This document shows, piece by piece, positions 1-6,709 of a stretch of 13,798 nucleotides of DNA (positions within the stretch are counted from its first letter, which is position 1; each line of letters opens with the position of its first letter). This stretch comes from CALARM01 sp964431735 (GTDB taxonomy: Bacteria > Vulcanimicrobiota > SpSt-956 > JAKJGF01). The stretch lies in assembly GCA_964431735.1 (NCBI GenBank), contig CAYSLJ010000182.1, forward strand, positions 1-13,798, written 5' to 3'. A program made the translations under genes and the position numbers. Below the pieces are notes generated by a model that ran no database searches, was not told the origin of the DNA, and saw nothing but the letters and a program-made list of their open reading frames with translations.

Positions 1-59
1 CTCACCCACCGGAAGGGTGTAGAATAAATATTACTTTTCGGATAGGTACTAAGTATCAA

Positions 60-887
60 TTATTTGCTCAAAATAATTATGGACTTGCCGTCCAGTTTCC
101 CACTGCTGGTTAATTCACCCATACGGCCTCTGTCCTGAAGAAATTCATTCATCCTCTTTTTAATTTCATCTATTATTATTGCAATGGTTAAATTTTGAGC
201 TTCATCGGAATTATCTCTGATTTCATTCAGATAATCTTCATAGAGATCATTTGTTTTATTTATAACGAAATTTGTCATAAGGCCATGCTGTGACGGATCT
301 TCATCTGCTTTAGTTCCGGGAGAAGGACCGAGTACAAGAGTTCTGCCTTCCAGTTCTTTATTGGAATGTAAATCAATAAGCTCGACTCCTCCGTTGACAT
401 CACAGAAGGCAATGATTTTACCCTTAATATCTTTGACCCATCCTGTTAAAGTGTCATCGTTTATATAGGTTCTGGGATACTTCCACTTACAGTCATAAGG
501 TACTATACATATATCGTATCCGCTTTTTTCATCATTGTTAAAATCCGGGAAAGTATCTTCACCTCTTGCCCTTATATATATAAAAACATAATCATTTTCA
601 CTTACCCTGCCTGCCATATCGGCAATTGCATTTTTCACGCCTTCCTTTGTCACATGTTCATCTTTAATAACAGTAATATGTTCAGCAGGAACGGCAAATT
701 TTTCTCTGAACAAAGTTTCCATTCCCTGTATATCATTTTCTACATAATTAAAATTCTCCACTCCTGCAGCTTCAGGATATTTACCTATACCTATGATTAA
801 AGCCCATCTTTTATTACCTGTCTGAGCACCGGCCAGGGAATATGAAAAAAGTACCAGGGCCAGAACTAAAAAAGTAAATCTCTTCAT
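60..887 (-). CDS. Secreted caspase-fold (peptidase C14-like) protein, probably catalytically dead
   Basis: A 275-residue protein with a signal peptide (about residues 1-21, cut near AGA-Q). The caspase-like fold shows in KRWALIIGIGKYP (26-38), the segment ending DYVFIYIRARGE (99-110), a strand IIAFCDVNGG (158-167), and HGLMTNFVI (201-209), which matches the HGxFTxxL segment of bacterial caspase-like proteins. In active members the first motif reads YxSGHG and the second DxCxSG. Here the His is replaced by Arg108. A Cys (162) sits at the nucleophile position, but the Asp two residues before it is Ala160 and the SG step is changed. It is probably a pseudo-protease acting as a binding or scaffold protein in the envelope. 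The ATG at 885-887 has a perfect AGGAGG (897-902, minus strand) nine bases upstream. It is divergent from the TPM operon. Fold assignment is confident; loss of activity is inferred from the missing His. Confidence 0.8.
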   Translation of the reverse strand: MKRFTFLVLALVLFSYSLAGAQTGNKRWALIIGIGKYPEAAGVENFNYVENDIQGMETLFREKFAVPAEHITVIKDEHVTKEGVKNAIADMAGRVSENDYVFIYIRARGEDTFPDFNNDEKSGYDICIVPYDCKWKYPRTYINDDTLTGWVKDIKGKIIAFCDVNGGVELIDLHSNKELEGRTLVLGPSPGTKADEDPSQHGLMTNFVINKTNDLYEDYLNEIRDNSDEAQNLTIAIIIDEIKKRMNEFLQDRGRMGELTSSGKLDGKSIIILSK

Positions 888-910
888 TAAATTAAACCTC
901 CTAATGTTAT

Positions 911-939
911 TTTATAGGAAATTCGATTACCTCTGTCGA
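911..939 (-). promoter_or_regulatory. Sigma70-like promoter of the caspase-like gene
   Basis: On the minus strand a -35 box TCGACA (plus 934-939) and a -10 box TATAAA (plus 911-916) are separated by exactly 17 bases, each one mismatch from consensus. Transcription would begin near 904, giving a leader of under 20 bases that holds little more than the AGGAGG site. The position fits the start codon at 887. Confidence 0.5.
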
Positions 940-942
940 ATT
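920..942. promoter_or_regulatory. Dyad over the caspase-gene -35 region, candidate operator
   Basis: Perfect 7-bp inverted arms AATTCGA (920-926) and TCGAATT (936-942) are separated by 9 bp. The dyad covers the -35 hexamer and most of the spacer of the predicted promoter, where a dimeric repressor would block polymerase. No regulator gene is adjacent, so the cognate protein is unknown. Confidence 0.35.
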
Positions 943-1022
943 CCTTGTTATATAGTGCAAATTTTGTACCTAAAAATATTTTATTACTGATTGAGCATAA
1001 ATAATAAAAGGTGAATGGCTGG

Positions 1023-1066
1023 AGGTGATGGGCTTTGAATGCCGGTTTTTTCCTGACCCATCACCT
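1023..1066. repeat. Inverted repeat in the divergent intergenic region
   Basis: Perfect 10-bp arms AGGTGATGGG (1023-1032) and CCCATCACCT (1057-1066) enclose 24 bases. The motif CACCTG recurs at 1063, 1083 and 1091 (GCACCTGGGCACCTG), so the dyad adjoins a short direct-repeat cluster. It lies between the caspase-like gene and the TPM operon. It is not followed by a T-run, so it is not an obvious terminator; it may be a protein-binding site or a small dispersed repeat. Confidence 0.45.
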
Positions 1067-1156
1067 GGAATCCGAAATCTAGCACCTGGGCACCTGAAAG
1101 TAATAATCAATCAGAGGTAATCTAATATTATCAGCAATAAGAAAGGCAGGTTAATT

Positions 1157-1786
1157 ATGAATAATTTCCTGGATGAAAAATCACTGACAAAACTGGAACA
1201 TGCTGTTACAGAAATTGAAAAATCTACTTCTGCGGAGATAGTTATTGCCATAGCAAAATCTTCAGAAAGCTATAGAGACGTGCCGATAATATTCGGTTTT
1301 ATTCTCTCCATGTTAACACTTATATTCATTCTCTTTTCCCCTTTTGATATACATACGTGGTATGTACTGCCTCTTGTGATCATAACATATGGAATCGGTT
1401 ATATTATTTGCGCCAGAATCGAATTATTTATGAAATTACTTACACGGGAAGAAAGAAGAATTGAACAGGTTAAAAGAGGGGCAAAAATAGCCTTTTTTGA
1501 AGAAAGTGTTTCTGCCACAAAAGACAGAACAGGTATTTTATTCTATATATCCCTGTTTGAAAGACGGGTTGAAATTCTCTCAGATCTCGGCATAGACGGA
1601 AAAATATCTAAAGACAGATGGAACAGGCTTATGATTGAACTTAATAAAGCTCTTGCCGGTCAGAAACCTGTAGAGGATTTTGCAGAAAAACTTGTCACAT
1701 GTATTGAATTTCTATCAGGCACTTTCCCACCGGGCGAGGAAAATCCTGATGAAATAATGAACAGACCCAGAATAAGAGGAGGGTAA
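1157..1786 (+). CDS. TPM-domain (DUF477-type) membrane protein
   Basis: A 209-residue protein. The N-terminal stretch LTKLEHAVTEIEKSTSAEIVIAIA (10-33) and the segment ATKDRTGILFYISLFERRVEILSDLGIDGKI (120-150) together form a TPM domain split by two membrane segments (about 41-60 and 68-86). That arrangement is typical of the short membrane-bound TPM proteins often found beside a larger TPM or LemA gene. The TPM fold has been linked to photosystem repair phosphatases in plants, but its bacterial role is poorly defined. The tail is Pro/Gly/Arg-rich and ends RIRGG. The ATG is preceded by a G-rich site (AAAGGCAGG) about seven bases upstream. It is the first gene of a tight three-gene operon, with a 5-bp gap to the next gene. 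Confidence 0.8.
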   Translation: MNNFLDEKSLTKLEHAVTEIEKSTSAEIVIAIAKSSESYRDVPIIFGFILSMLTLIFILFSPFDIHTWYVLPLVIITYGIGYIICARIELFMKLLTREERRIEQVKRGAKIAFFEESVSATKDRTGILFYISLFERRVEILSDLGIDGKISKDRWNRLMIELNKALAGQKPVEDFAEKLVTCIEFLSGTFPPGEENPDEIMNRPRIRGG

Positions 1787-1791
1787 TTTTT

Positions 1792-2244
1792 ATGAAATAT
1801 TCATACATAAATCTATCTTTTCTATTTATAATCTTTATTACATTAAATATTATAACCAGGCCGGTTTCAGGAGAAACGATTAATAGCCTTCCTGCTCAAA
1901 GGTATGAGATTGGCAGAGAATCCGGCGAATATAAAAAAGAAAAACACAGAGATTTTGCCTACAGCAGTAGATCCTATAACAGGCGCAGGAATAACAACGG
2001 ATGGAAAGCCGGCGAAGGTAACAAAGATAATCTTTACAGAGGCCCTGTTTATAAGAAAGGTAAAATTCCTGATAACAGCGGCTCTGTAACAACAGGATGT
2101 TTTGTTACATTTATAGGTATACCTGTCGGTTTACTAATTCTCTATATTATTTTTGAGTATTTGAAAAATACCGGCAAAAAGACTTCAAACACTACTTATT
2201 ATTATGACGAAAACGGTAAAATTGACCGCATGTCTGAGGAGTGA
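1792..2244 (+). CDS. Small signal-peptide/one-TM protein of unknown function
   Basis: A 150-residue protein that I do not recognise. It has a hydrophobic N-terminus (about 5-22) ending near VSG-ET, consistent with a signal peptide or anchor. A strongly basic, Tyr/Arg/Asn-rich low-complexity region follows (about 40-92), then a second membrane segment (about 102-123) and an acidic C-terminus. Translation is well supported: AGGAGG at 1777-1782, inside the end of the TPM gene, lies nine bases before the ATG. The next gene's ribosome site is inside this gene's 3' end, so the three genes are probably translated together. The operon position between a TPM protein and a Tim44-like protein suggests an accessory envelope component; this is inference. 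Confidence 0.7.
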   Translation: MKYSYINLSFLFIIFITLNIITRPVSGETINSLPAQRYEIGRESGEYKKEKHRDFAYSSRSYNRRRNNNGWKAGEGNKDNLYRGPVYKKGKIPDNSGSVTTGCFVTFIGIPVGLLILYIIFEYLKNTGKKTSNTTYYYDENGKIDRMSEE

Positions 2245-2249
2245 CGTTT

Positions 2250-2714
2250 ATGAAGAAATTTTATATAATTTCTATAACTTTATTATTTATTGTATTTTTA
2301 ATTTCTATATCTTATGCAAGGGTACGAGGAAGTCACAGTTTCGGAGGAAAACGGAGCAGCGGCGGTTATCGCAGCAGCAGTTCTCGAAGCAGTTATCATG
2401 GTTCCTATTCCGGAGGCGGTATAGAAGAAGGTACAGATCTTCCCACTGTATTTCAGCCAAACTTTGAAGCATCAAAAAGAGCTTTTCTTATGAGACATCC
2501 CAATTTTAATCCGAAAGAATTCGCAGGGAAAGTAAGAGATACCTTTATGAAACGTCAACATGCCTGGTCAACCTGTAACCGGGAAGCAGCAAGACCTCTT
2601 GAAACAGATTATCTGTTTTCAATGCATAAATACTGGATAGAACAGTATAAAGCAGAAGGTATGAGAAACATTCTGGAAGATATAGAAATACACTCCATTA
2701 CCTTTAGATTATAA
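2250..2714 (+). CDS. Short Tim44-like domain protein with Gly/Ser-rich secreted N-terminus, C-terminally truncated
   Basis: A 154-residue protein when started at the ATG at 2250. GAGGAG at 2236-2241 lies eight bases upstream, so this is preferred over an in-frame GTG at 2241. Signal peptide about 1-23, then a Gly/Ser/Arg-rich stretch (25-58), then the start of a bacterial Tim44-like domain (about 69-150). FNPKEFAGKVRDTFMKRQHAWSTCN and LFSMHKYWIEQYKAEGMRNILEDIEI match the usual helices. In full-length members a beta-sheet half follows the LEDIEI position. Here the frame stops after SITFRL, leaving about 85 domain residues instead of roughly 150. The stop is only 15 bp from the convergent phosphatase gene, and degenerate heptamers lie in between, so truncation at a repeat junction is possible. 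Tim44-like genes commonly sit with TPM genes. Confidence 0.7.
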   Translation: MKKFYIISITLLFIVFLISISYARVRGSHSFGGKRSSGGYRSSSSRSSYHGSYSGGGIEEGTDLPTVFQPNFEASKRAFLMRHPNFNPKEFAGKVRDTFMKRQHAWSTCNREAARPLETDYLFSMHKYWIEQYKAEGMRNILEDIEIHSITFRL

Positions 2715-2719
2715 ACAAA

Positions 2720-2740
2720 TTTTCACCGGTCACTGTTCAC
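2720..2740 (-). repeat. Degenerate heptamer triplet at the phosphatase 3' end
   Basis: Read on the minus strand, three back-to-back 7-mers: GTGAACA (2734-2740), GTGACCG (2727-2733) and GTGAAAA (2720-2726). All share the GTGA core of the repeats elsewhere in the window. The stop codon of the phosphatase gene (2730-2732) lies inside the middle unit. Confidence 0.45.
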
Positions 2741-4820
2741 TCTTATAATACTTCACGGAAAGCATTGTTATATCATCTGATTGTTCTGCATTACCTGTAA
2801 AATCTTTAATGGCTCCATAAACAGATTGTATTATCTCTTCAGGTTTCTTATCGTTTTTTCCGTTTAAAATAGCTATCAGTCTATGTTCATCAAAGAGTTC
2901 ATCATTTTCATTCATAGCCTCAGTTACACCATCTGTATAAGTAAAAAGACAGTCTCCGTTCTGAAGAACAATGGTTCTATCTTCATAAATAACGTCTTCA
3001 TCTATACCGAGAGCTATTTTTTCAGGCATTTCAACCTCTGTTATGGCTCCGTCATGCTTGATAATATAAGGCCTGTTATGACCTGCATTAATATAAGTCA
3101 AAAGGCCTGTTTTTATATCCAGTATACCGGCAAAAACAGTGACAAACATAAAAGTTTCATTATTATTATAAAGTTCTCTGTTAAGTTTTGTAAATACTGT
3201 TCCCGGACTTCCTCCCTGTGAGGCAATAAATCTGAAAAGAGTTTTTGTTATAACCATAAAAAGAGAAGCAGGTATACCTTTACCTGACACATCACCGATA
3301 ACAAACCATAAATGATCGTCATGAAGCTTAAAAAAATCATATACATCACCGCTTACAGTCCTGGCCGGTTCCAGGAGTGCATAGAGATTGAACCTGCCGG
3401 AACTGTGAGGAAAAATTTTCGGTATCATTCCCATCTGTATATCACTGGCAATCCTGAGTTCACTGTCGAATTTTTCTTTTTCCGCAATTCTTACCCTCAG
3501 AGAAGCTTCAAAAGAAATTTCATAAATAATAAAAAATATTATTACTATTACAGATATGAGAAGGGTTATTAATACAGGATCTAGACGGTCTTTGGCAATT
3601 GCATAAGCCCAGTCTGCTGCATTAATATCCATGCCGAAAACTGCAATGACTTTTTTTGCATCACGATCTATGACAGGAGAAAAAGCAGATATCCATGTTC
3701 CCCATTTATCCTCTGCAGGGCCTGTTACTAAAGATTGACCTCCGGAAAATATAGTTCTTATGTCCGTACTGTTATAGATATCGCCGGGTATAGAATAATC
3801 TTTTGAATAAGCCGGTTCAGAGTCTGCAAGGTAAACGATTTTATCATTACGTATGGCTGTTAAATAAACGAAACGACAGTCATCATTTTCTATGATTATA
3901 TTGTGAAGCTGTTTCTTTATATATTCGTAATTTACTGTTCCTCTATCGGAAGGAGTTCCTTTGAGCAATTTTATAATTTCAGGATCCATAGAAGATGCTA
4001 TGGTTCTGCATCTTCTGAGGAGATTGTTCTTTACTTCCCTGTCTGTACTGATACCGACCAGCTGTGCCGCTATCCATCCTGATGCCAGAATAAAGAGCAA
4101 TACATAAACCATACTCACTGTGTAATAAGATATTATTTTCCTGTTTGAAAGCCATACAGTTTCTCTGCATCTTAATATCTGTGAATAAAACCATAAACTT
4201 ATAATCATTACAATGGAAAGAAGAGACTGAAATAATTGTAATGGTATACCGGTTATTGAAAGGAATGTATGAGAATTCACCAGAGAAGAAGGCAAATAAA
4301 TACCTTCCGGCACACCTGTTATTATTGTAAATATATAAAAAAGCATTGCCAGGGACATGATAAATAAATAAATATTCTTCTCTTTTTTACTCCTCTGGAA
4401 TAATGTTATTAAAGTCAATATTCCGCCCGGTATGCCGAGAAAATATCTCGGGAAAATCGCAAACCCCTCCGGTTCATTAATAAATATACCGGTGAAAGAC
4501 AGACAAAGAAGAGGTAAACATATCCAGATTTTTAAAGAAGTAATGGCTACTCTTCCGAAATTTAAAAGAAATAAATAAGAAGATATTAAAAGACAGAGTT
4601 TTATAACTTCAATTATAATTATGGGGCCGGTAATTATTGTTAAGAATTCAAGCCATTTACTCAATCCATGAGTAAGGCCGAAAAGTCCGAGCCATAACCA
4701 TGGCAGATCAGACTTTTTTTCCCTCTTCAATGTATAACATACAACTGAAAGAAAAATAAGGGACAGGCCATAGAGAAAATAAATATAATCCATCTGGTGG
4801 AGTAAAAATTTAGAAATCAT
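2730..4820 (-). CDS. Membrane sensor SpoIIE/RsbU-type serine/threonine phosphatase
   Basis: A 696-residue protein from the ATG at 4818-4820. Order: several membrane segments (residues 11-220), a TM near 235-253, a roughly 155-residue extracytoplasmic Cache-like sensor region (about 254-410), a TM near 415-433, then a SpoIIE/PP2C domain (about 450-690). Metal-binding positions are intact: GDVYDF (D492, D495), GDVSGKG (D510), YTDGVTEA (D630) and QSDDITML (D682, D683). Such enzymes dephosphorylate Ser/Thr on anti-sigma-factor antagonists or other regulators. No antagonist or anti-sigma kinase gene is next to it. An in-frame GTG at 4908-4910 would add 30 residues, but these are translated heptamer repeats (TRYASRVT), so the longer start is doubtful. 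Met10 (4791-4793) is another option. No clear ribosome site marks any of these starts. Confidence 0.85.
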   Translation of the reverse strand: MISKFLLHQMDYIYFLYGLSLIFLSVVCYTLKREKKSDLPWLWLGLFGLTHGLSKWLEFLTIITGPIIIIEVIKLCLLISSYLFLLNFGRVAITSLKIWICLPLLCLSFTGIFINEPEGFAIFPRYFLGIPGGILTLITLFQRSKKEKNIYLFIMSLAMLFYIFTIITGVPEGIYLPSSLVNSHTFLSITGIPLQLFQSLLSIVMIISLWFYSQILRCRETVWLSNRKIISYYTVSMVYVLLFILASGWIAAQLVGISTDREVKNNLLRRCRTIASSMDPEIIKLLKGTPSDRGTVNYEYIKKQLHNIIIENDDCRFVYLTAIRNDKIVYLADSEPAYSKDYSIPGDIYNSTDIRTIFSGGQSLVTGPAEDKWGTWISAFSPVIDRDAKKVIAVFGMDINAADWAYAIAKDRLDPVLITLLISVIVIIFFIIYEISFEASLRVRIAEKEKFDSELRIASDIQMGMIPKIFPHSSGRFNLYALLEPARTVSGDVYDFFKLHDDHLWFVIGDVSGKGIPASLFMVITKTLFRFIASQGGSPGTVFTKLNRELYNNNETFMFVTVFAGILDIKTGLLTYINAGHNRPYIIKHDGAITEVEMPEKIALGIDEDVIYEDRTIVLQNGDCLFTYTDGVTEAMNENDELFDEHRLIAILNGKNDKKPEEIIQSVYGAIKDFTGNAEQSDDITMLSVKYYKSEQ

Positions 4821-4830
4821 ATGTATAACC

Positions 4831-4858
4831 GTGACACGTGACGCGTAACGCGTGACGC
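4831..4858 (+). repeat. GTRACGC heptamer array
   Basis: Four contiguous 7-mers: GTGACAC, GTGACGC, GTAACGC, GTGACGC. The array lies just upstream of the likely phosphatase start and is read in frame by the longer GTG-started version of that gene. Its AT-rich left flank (TATAACC) resembles the flanks of the other GTRACGC arrays. Confidence 0.85.
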
Positions 4859-4870
4859 AGAGCTCATTAT

Positions 4871-4910
4871 AGTAAATAGTGAATAGTGAATAGTGTCCTC
4901 TTCTTTTCAC
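4871..4910 (+). repeat. GTGAATA heptamer array with conserved CTCTTCTTTTCAC tail
   Basis: Period-7 repeats AGTAAAT, AGTGAAT, AGTGAAT, AGTG run 4871-4895. The 13-mer CTCTTCTTTTCAC (4898-4910) follows, and the identical 13-mer follows the GTGAGTA array at 10768-10780. The array sits 12 bp from the GTRACGC array, so the two families are paired here. Confidence 0.7.
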
Positions 4911-5002
4911 CCTTCACGCTTCTCATATAAATATCTATTTACTACATTTCTTCTAATAACCCTTCTATTTCTGTTATATTTTCGGATTCCTTATGAAATA
5001 AC

Positions 5003-5032
5003 TTGACAAATGAGGCAGTTAGCCACTAAAAT
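5003..5032 (+). promoter_or_regulatory. Sigma70-like promoter of the Hsp70-like gene
   Basis: A perfect -35 TTGACA (5003-5008) and a -10 TAAAAT (5027-5032, one mismatch) are separated by 18 bases. Transcription would start near 5039, giving a leader of about 40 bases before the ATG at 5078. A weak ribosome site (AAAGGG, 5065-5070) lies seven bases before the ATG. Confidence 0.6.
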
Positions 5033-5035
5033 TAC

Positions 5036-5051
5036 TATCACTGAAGTGATA
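5036..5051. promoter_or_regulatory. Perfect palindrome at the transcription start, candidate operator
   Basis: TATCACTGAAGTGATA: 7-bp arms around a 2-bp centre, directly downstream of the -10 box and covering the expected start site. This is a typical repressor position. It differs from the CIRCE heat-shock operator, whose arms are 9 bp with a 9-bp spacer. Confidence 0.5.
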
Positions 5052-5077
5052 TTACCTTATAAAGAAAGGGATCTATA

Positions 5078-6664
5078 ATGGGTAAAAAGATAGCAATTGA
5101 TTTCGGTACTTCAAATACAACAATTGCTCTATGGAATGAAACACTTGGTAAAGAAGAATTAATGAAAATAGACGGCATGGCAAGAAAATATAAAAATCCG
5201 TCGGATCATAATGCTTCTGAGATATACTGTATACCGTCAATAATAAATTTCGACGGAAATACTTTACTTGCCGGTCAGGAAGTTTTTGATAGAGGCAAAG
5301 AATTTTCCAGAGCCACATTCAGGGATATTAAGAGATATATTATGAAAAGAAAACCTCTGCCACGGGATATAGGAGGGAAAAAAATTTCTTTCTATGATAG
5401 CGGAGAATATTTTTTATCAGAAATAATTTCACGGGCAAGTAAAATAGCAGGAGATAAAATTCAGGAGATAATTTTTACTTTACCTGTAGATGCTTTTCAA
5501 CATTATCAGGAATGGATAGGAGAAATATGTGTTAAATTCGATATAGATTATTACAGGGTAATAGATGAACCTTCTGCATGTGCTTTCGGCTATGATGCAG
5601 GCGTAGAAGACGGGGACATAATTATGGTTTTTGACTTCGGAGGAGGAACGATAGATGTATCAATTGTAAAGATTGAACTTTCAGGACATAGTGACAGAAA
5701 ATCGATAGTAGTAGGAAAGGGAGGCGCAGGTATAGGAGGAATAGATATAGATACATGGATAATGGAAGATCTTCTGAAACAGAATGGCATGTCTACAGGA
5801 GATGTGCAGCATATAATCAATCATCTCAGAGATACTGTAGAAGAAATAAAAATAGACCTTTCCTTTAATAAAGAAGCATCTCTGTCAGTATTTGACGATG
5901 TGAATGGCGCCATGATTTCTGCAGATTATACAAGAGAACAATTCGAAGAAATTCTGACAAGAAATAATTTATTTAATATTATTCAGGAAATACTTGACGA
6001 TTCCCTGGAAGAAGCGGCTCTCAGAGGGATAAGAAGAAGAGATATAAAACATGTTTTGATGATTGGAGGTTCAAGCCTCATACCATCTGTAAAAAAATTA
6101 CTTCAAGAAAAATTTCGTGACAGAATAAAATCTTACAGACCTTTTGATGCAGTAGTCAGGGGGGCATGCCGTTACGGTGCAGGGAAAGTACTTGATGATT
6201 ATATAAAACATGATTACTGCCTGAAACACTGGATATGGTCAGATGATCGGTACAGTGGCAGATACGGATACGAGCCTTTTATACCAAGAGGAACAAAATA
6301 CCCTGTTTCCGATGTGGCAAAATTTAAAATAGATGCGGCAGTACCGGGGCAGAAAGAAGTAGAACTTATGATCTTTGAATCAAGAGGACATAATTCTCAA
6401 AAAATGAAAAATGAGATGATCTATAATTCCGATCTGGACAGATACGAAATAATAAGTACAAATGTCAGCGGTGATGAAGATAAATTACTTGTAAATGAGA
6501 AGAATCCAACCTTTATAAAATTAGAACCTCCTGCCAGAGGTGGAGAAAAAAGAATTTCCGTGTCCTTCAGTATTGATGAGAATCGTCTCCTCAGAATTAC
6601 AGTGATAGATTTAAAAATAAATAAAGTTCTCTATAAAGATCAGCCTGTGGTGAAATTAAATTAA
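5078..6664 (+). CDS. Hsp70-like (DnaK-family) ATPase lacking the helical lid
   Basis: A 528-residue protein. The actin/Hsp70 ATPase core is clear: phosphate-1 IAIDFGTSNTTIA (5-17), the connect segment VIDEPSACAFGYDAG (161-175), phosphate-2 VFDFGGGTIDVSIV (184-197), and adenosine motif VLMIGGSSLIPSV (326-338). A shortened substrate-binding beta region follows, with FIPRGTKYP (401-409) and ISVSFSIDENRLLRITVID (493-511), equivalent to the DnaK beta-sandwich. The protein ends there. DnaK is about 640 residues and carries a C-terminal helical lid, which is absent here, as in many bacterial Hsp70-like side branches. It is expected to bind and hydrolyse ATP in the cytoplasm and engage a client; no DnaJ or GrpE gene is nearby. 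It has its own promoter and operator-like palindrome, and is divergent from the phosphatase. Confidence 0.9.
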   Translation: MGKKIAIDFGTSNTTIALWNETLGKEELMKIDGMARKYKNPSDHNASEIYCIPSIINFDGNTLLAGQEVFDRGKEFSRATFRDIKRYIMKRKPLPRDIGGKKISFYDSGEYFLSEIISRASKIAGDKIQEIIFTLPVDAFQHYQEWIGEICVKFDIDYYRVIDEPSACAFGYDAGVEDGDIIMVFDFGGGTIDVSIVKIELSGHSDRKSIVVGKGGAGIGGIDIDTWIMEDLLKQNGMSTGDVQHIINHLRDTVEEIKIDLSFNKEASLSVFDDVNGAMISADYTREQFEEILTRNNLFNIIQEILDDSLEEAALRGIRRRDIKHVLMIGGSSLIPSVKKLLQEKFRDRIKSYRPFDAVVRGACRYGAGKVLDDYIKHDYCLKHWIWSDDRYSGRYGYEPFIPRGTKYPVSDVAKFKIDAAVPGQKEVELMIFESRGHNSQKMKNEMIYNSDLDRYEIISTNVSGDEDKLLVNEKNPTFIKLEPPARGGEKRISVSFSIDENRLLRITVIDLKINKVLYKDQPVVKLN

Positions 6665-6671
6665 GGAAGGT

Positions 6672-6709
6672 CGTGACGCGTAATGAATTACGCGTCACGC
6701 GTTACGGGG
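6672..6709. repeat. Palindromic heptamer element between convergent genes
   Basis: Heptamers run GTGACGC, GTAATGA, then ATTACGC, GTCACGC, GTTACGG. Their layout makes a perfect inverted repeat: 13-bp arms CGTGACGCGTAAT (6672-6684) and ATTACGCGTCACG (6687-6699) around a 2-base centre. It fills the 45-bp gap between the ends of the Hsp70-like gene and the copper-amine-oxidase-N gene. The RNA from either strand could form a long hairpin, but no T-run follows, so termination would not be of the classical intrinsic type. Confidence 0.75.

Noticed and set aside
3..19. Hairpin CACCC/GGGTG downstream of the caspase-like gene as a terminator
   Set aside because: Only 5 bp of stem and no following T-run in the direction of transcription.
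2715..2729. Frameshift continuation of the Tim44-like domain
   Set aside because: Only 15 bp remain before the convergent gene, too little for the missing half, and no Tim44-like sequence follows.
4821..4910. GTG start at 4910 for the phosphatase
   Set aside because: The added 30 residues are mostly translated heptamer repeats, so a start at 4820 or 4793 is more likely.
5036..5051. CIRCE heat-shock operator upstream of the Hsp70-like gene
   Set aside because: CIRCE has 9-bp arms with a 9-bp spacer; this palindrome is 7-2-7 with different sequence.
60..6664. Caspase-like protein plus kinase, phosphatase and Hsp70 as an antiphage defence island
   Set aside because: The caspase-like protein is secreted and lacks the catalytic His, the genes are in separate transcription units, and no nuclease, toxin or phage-linked gene is present.
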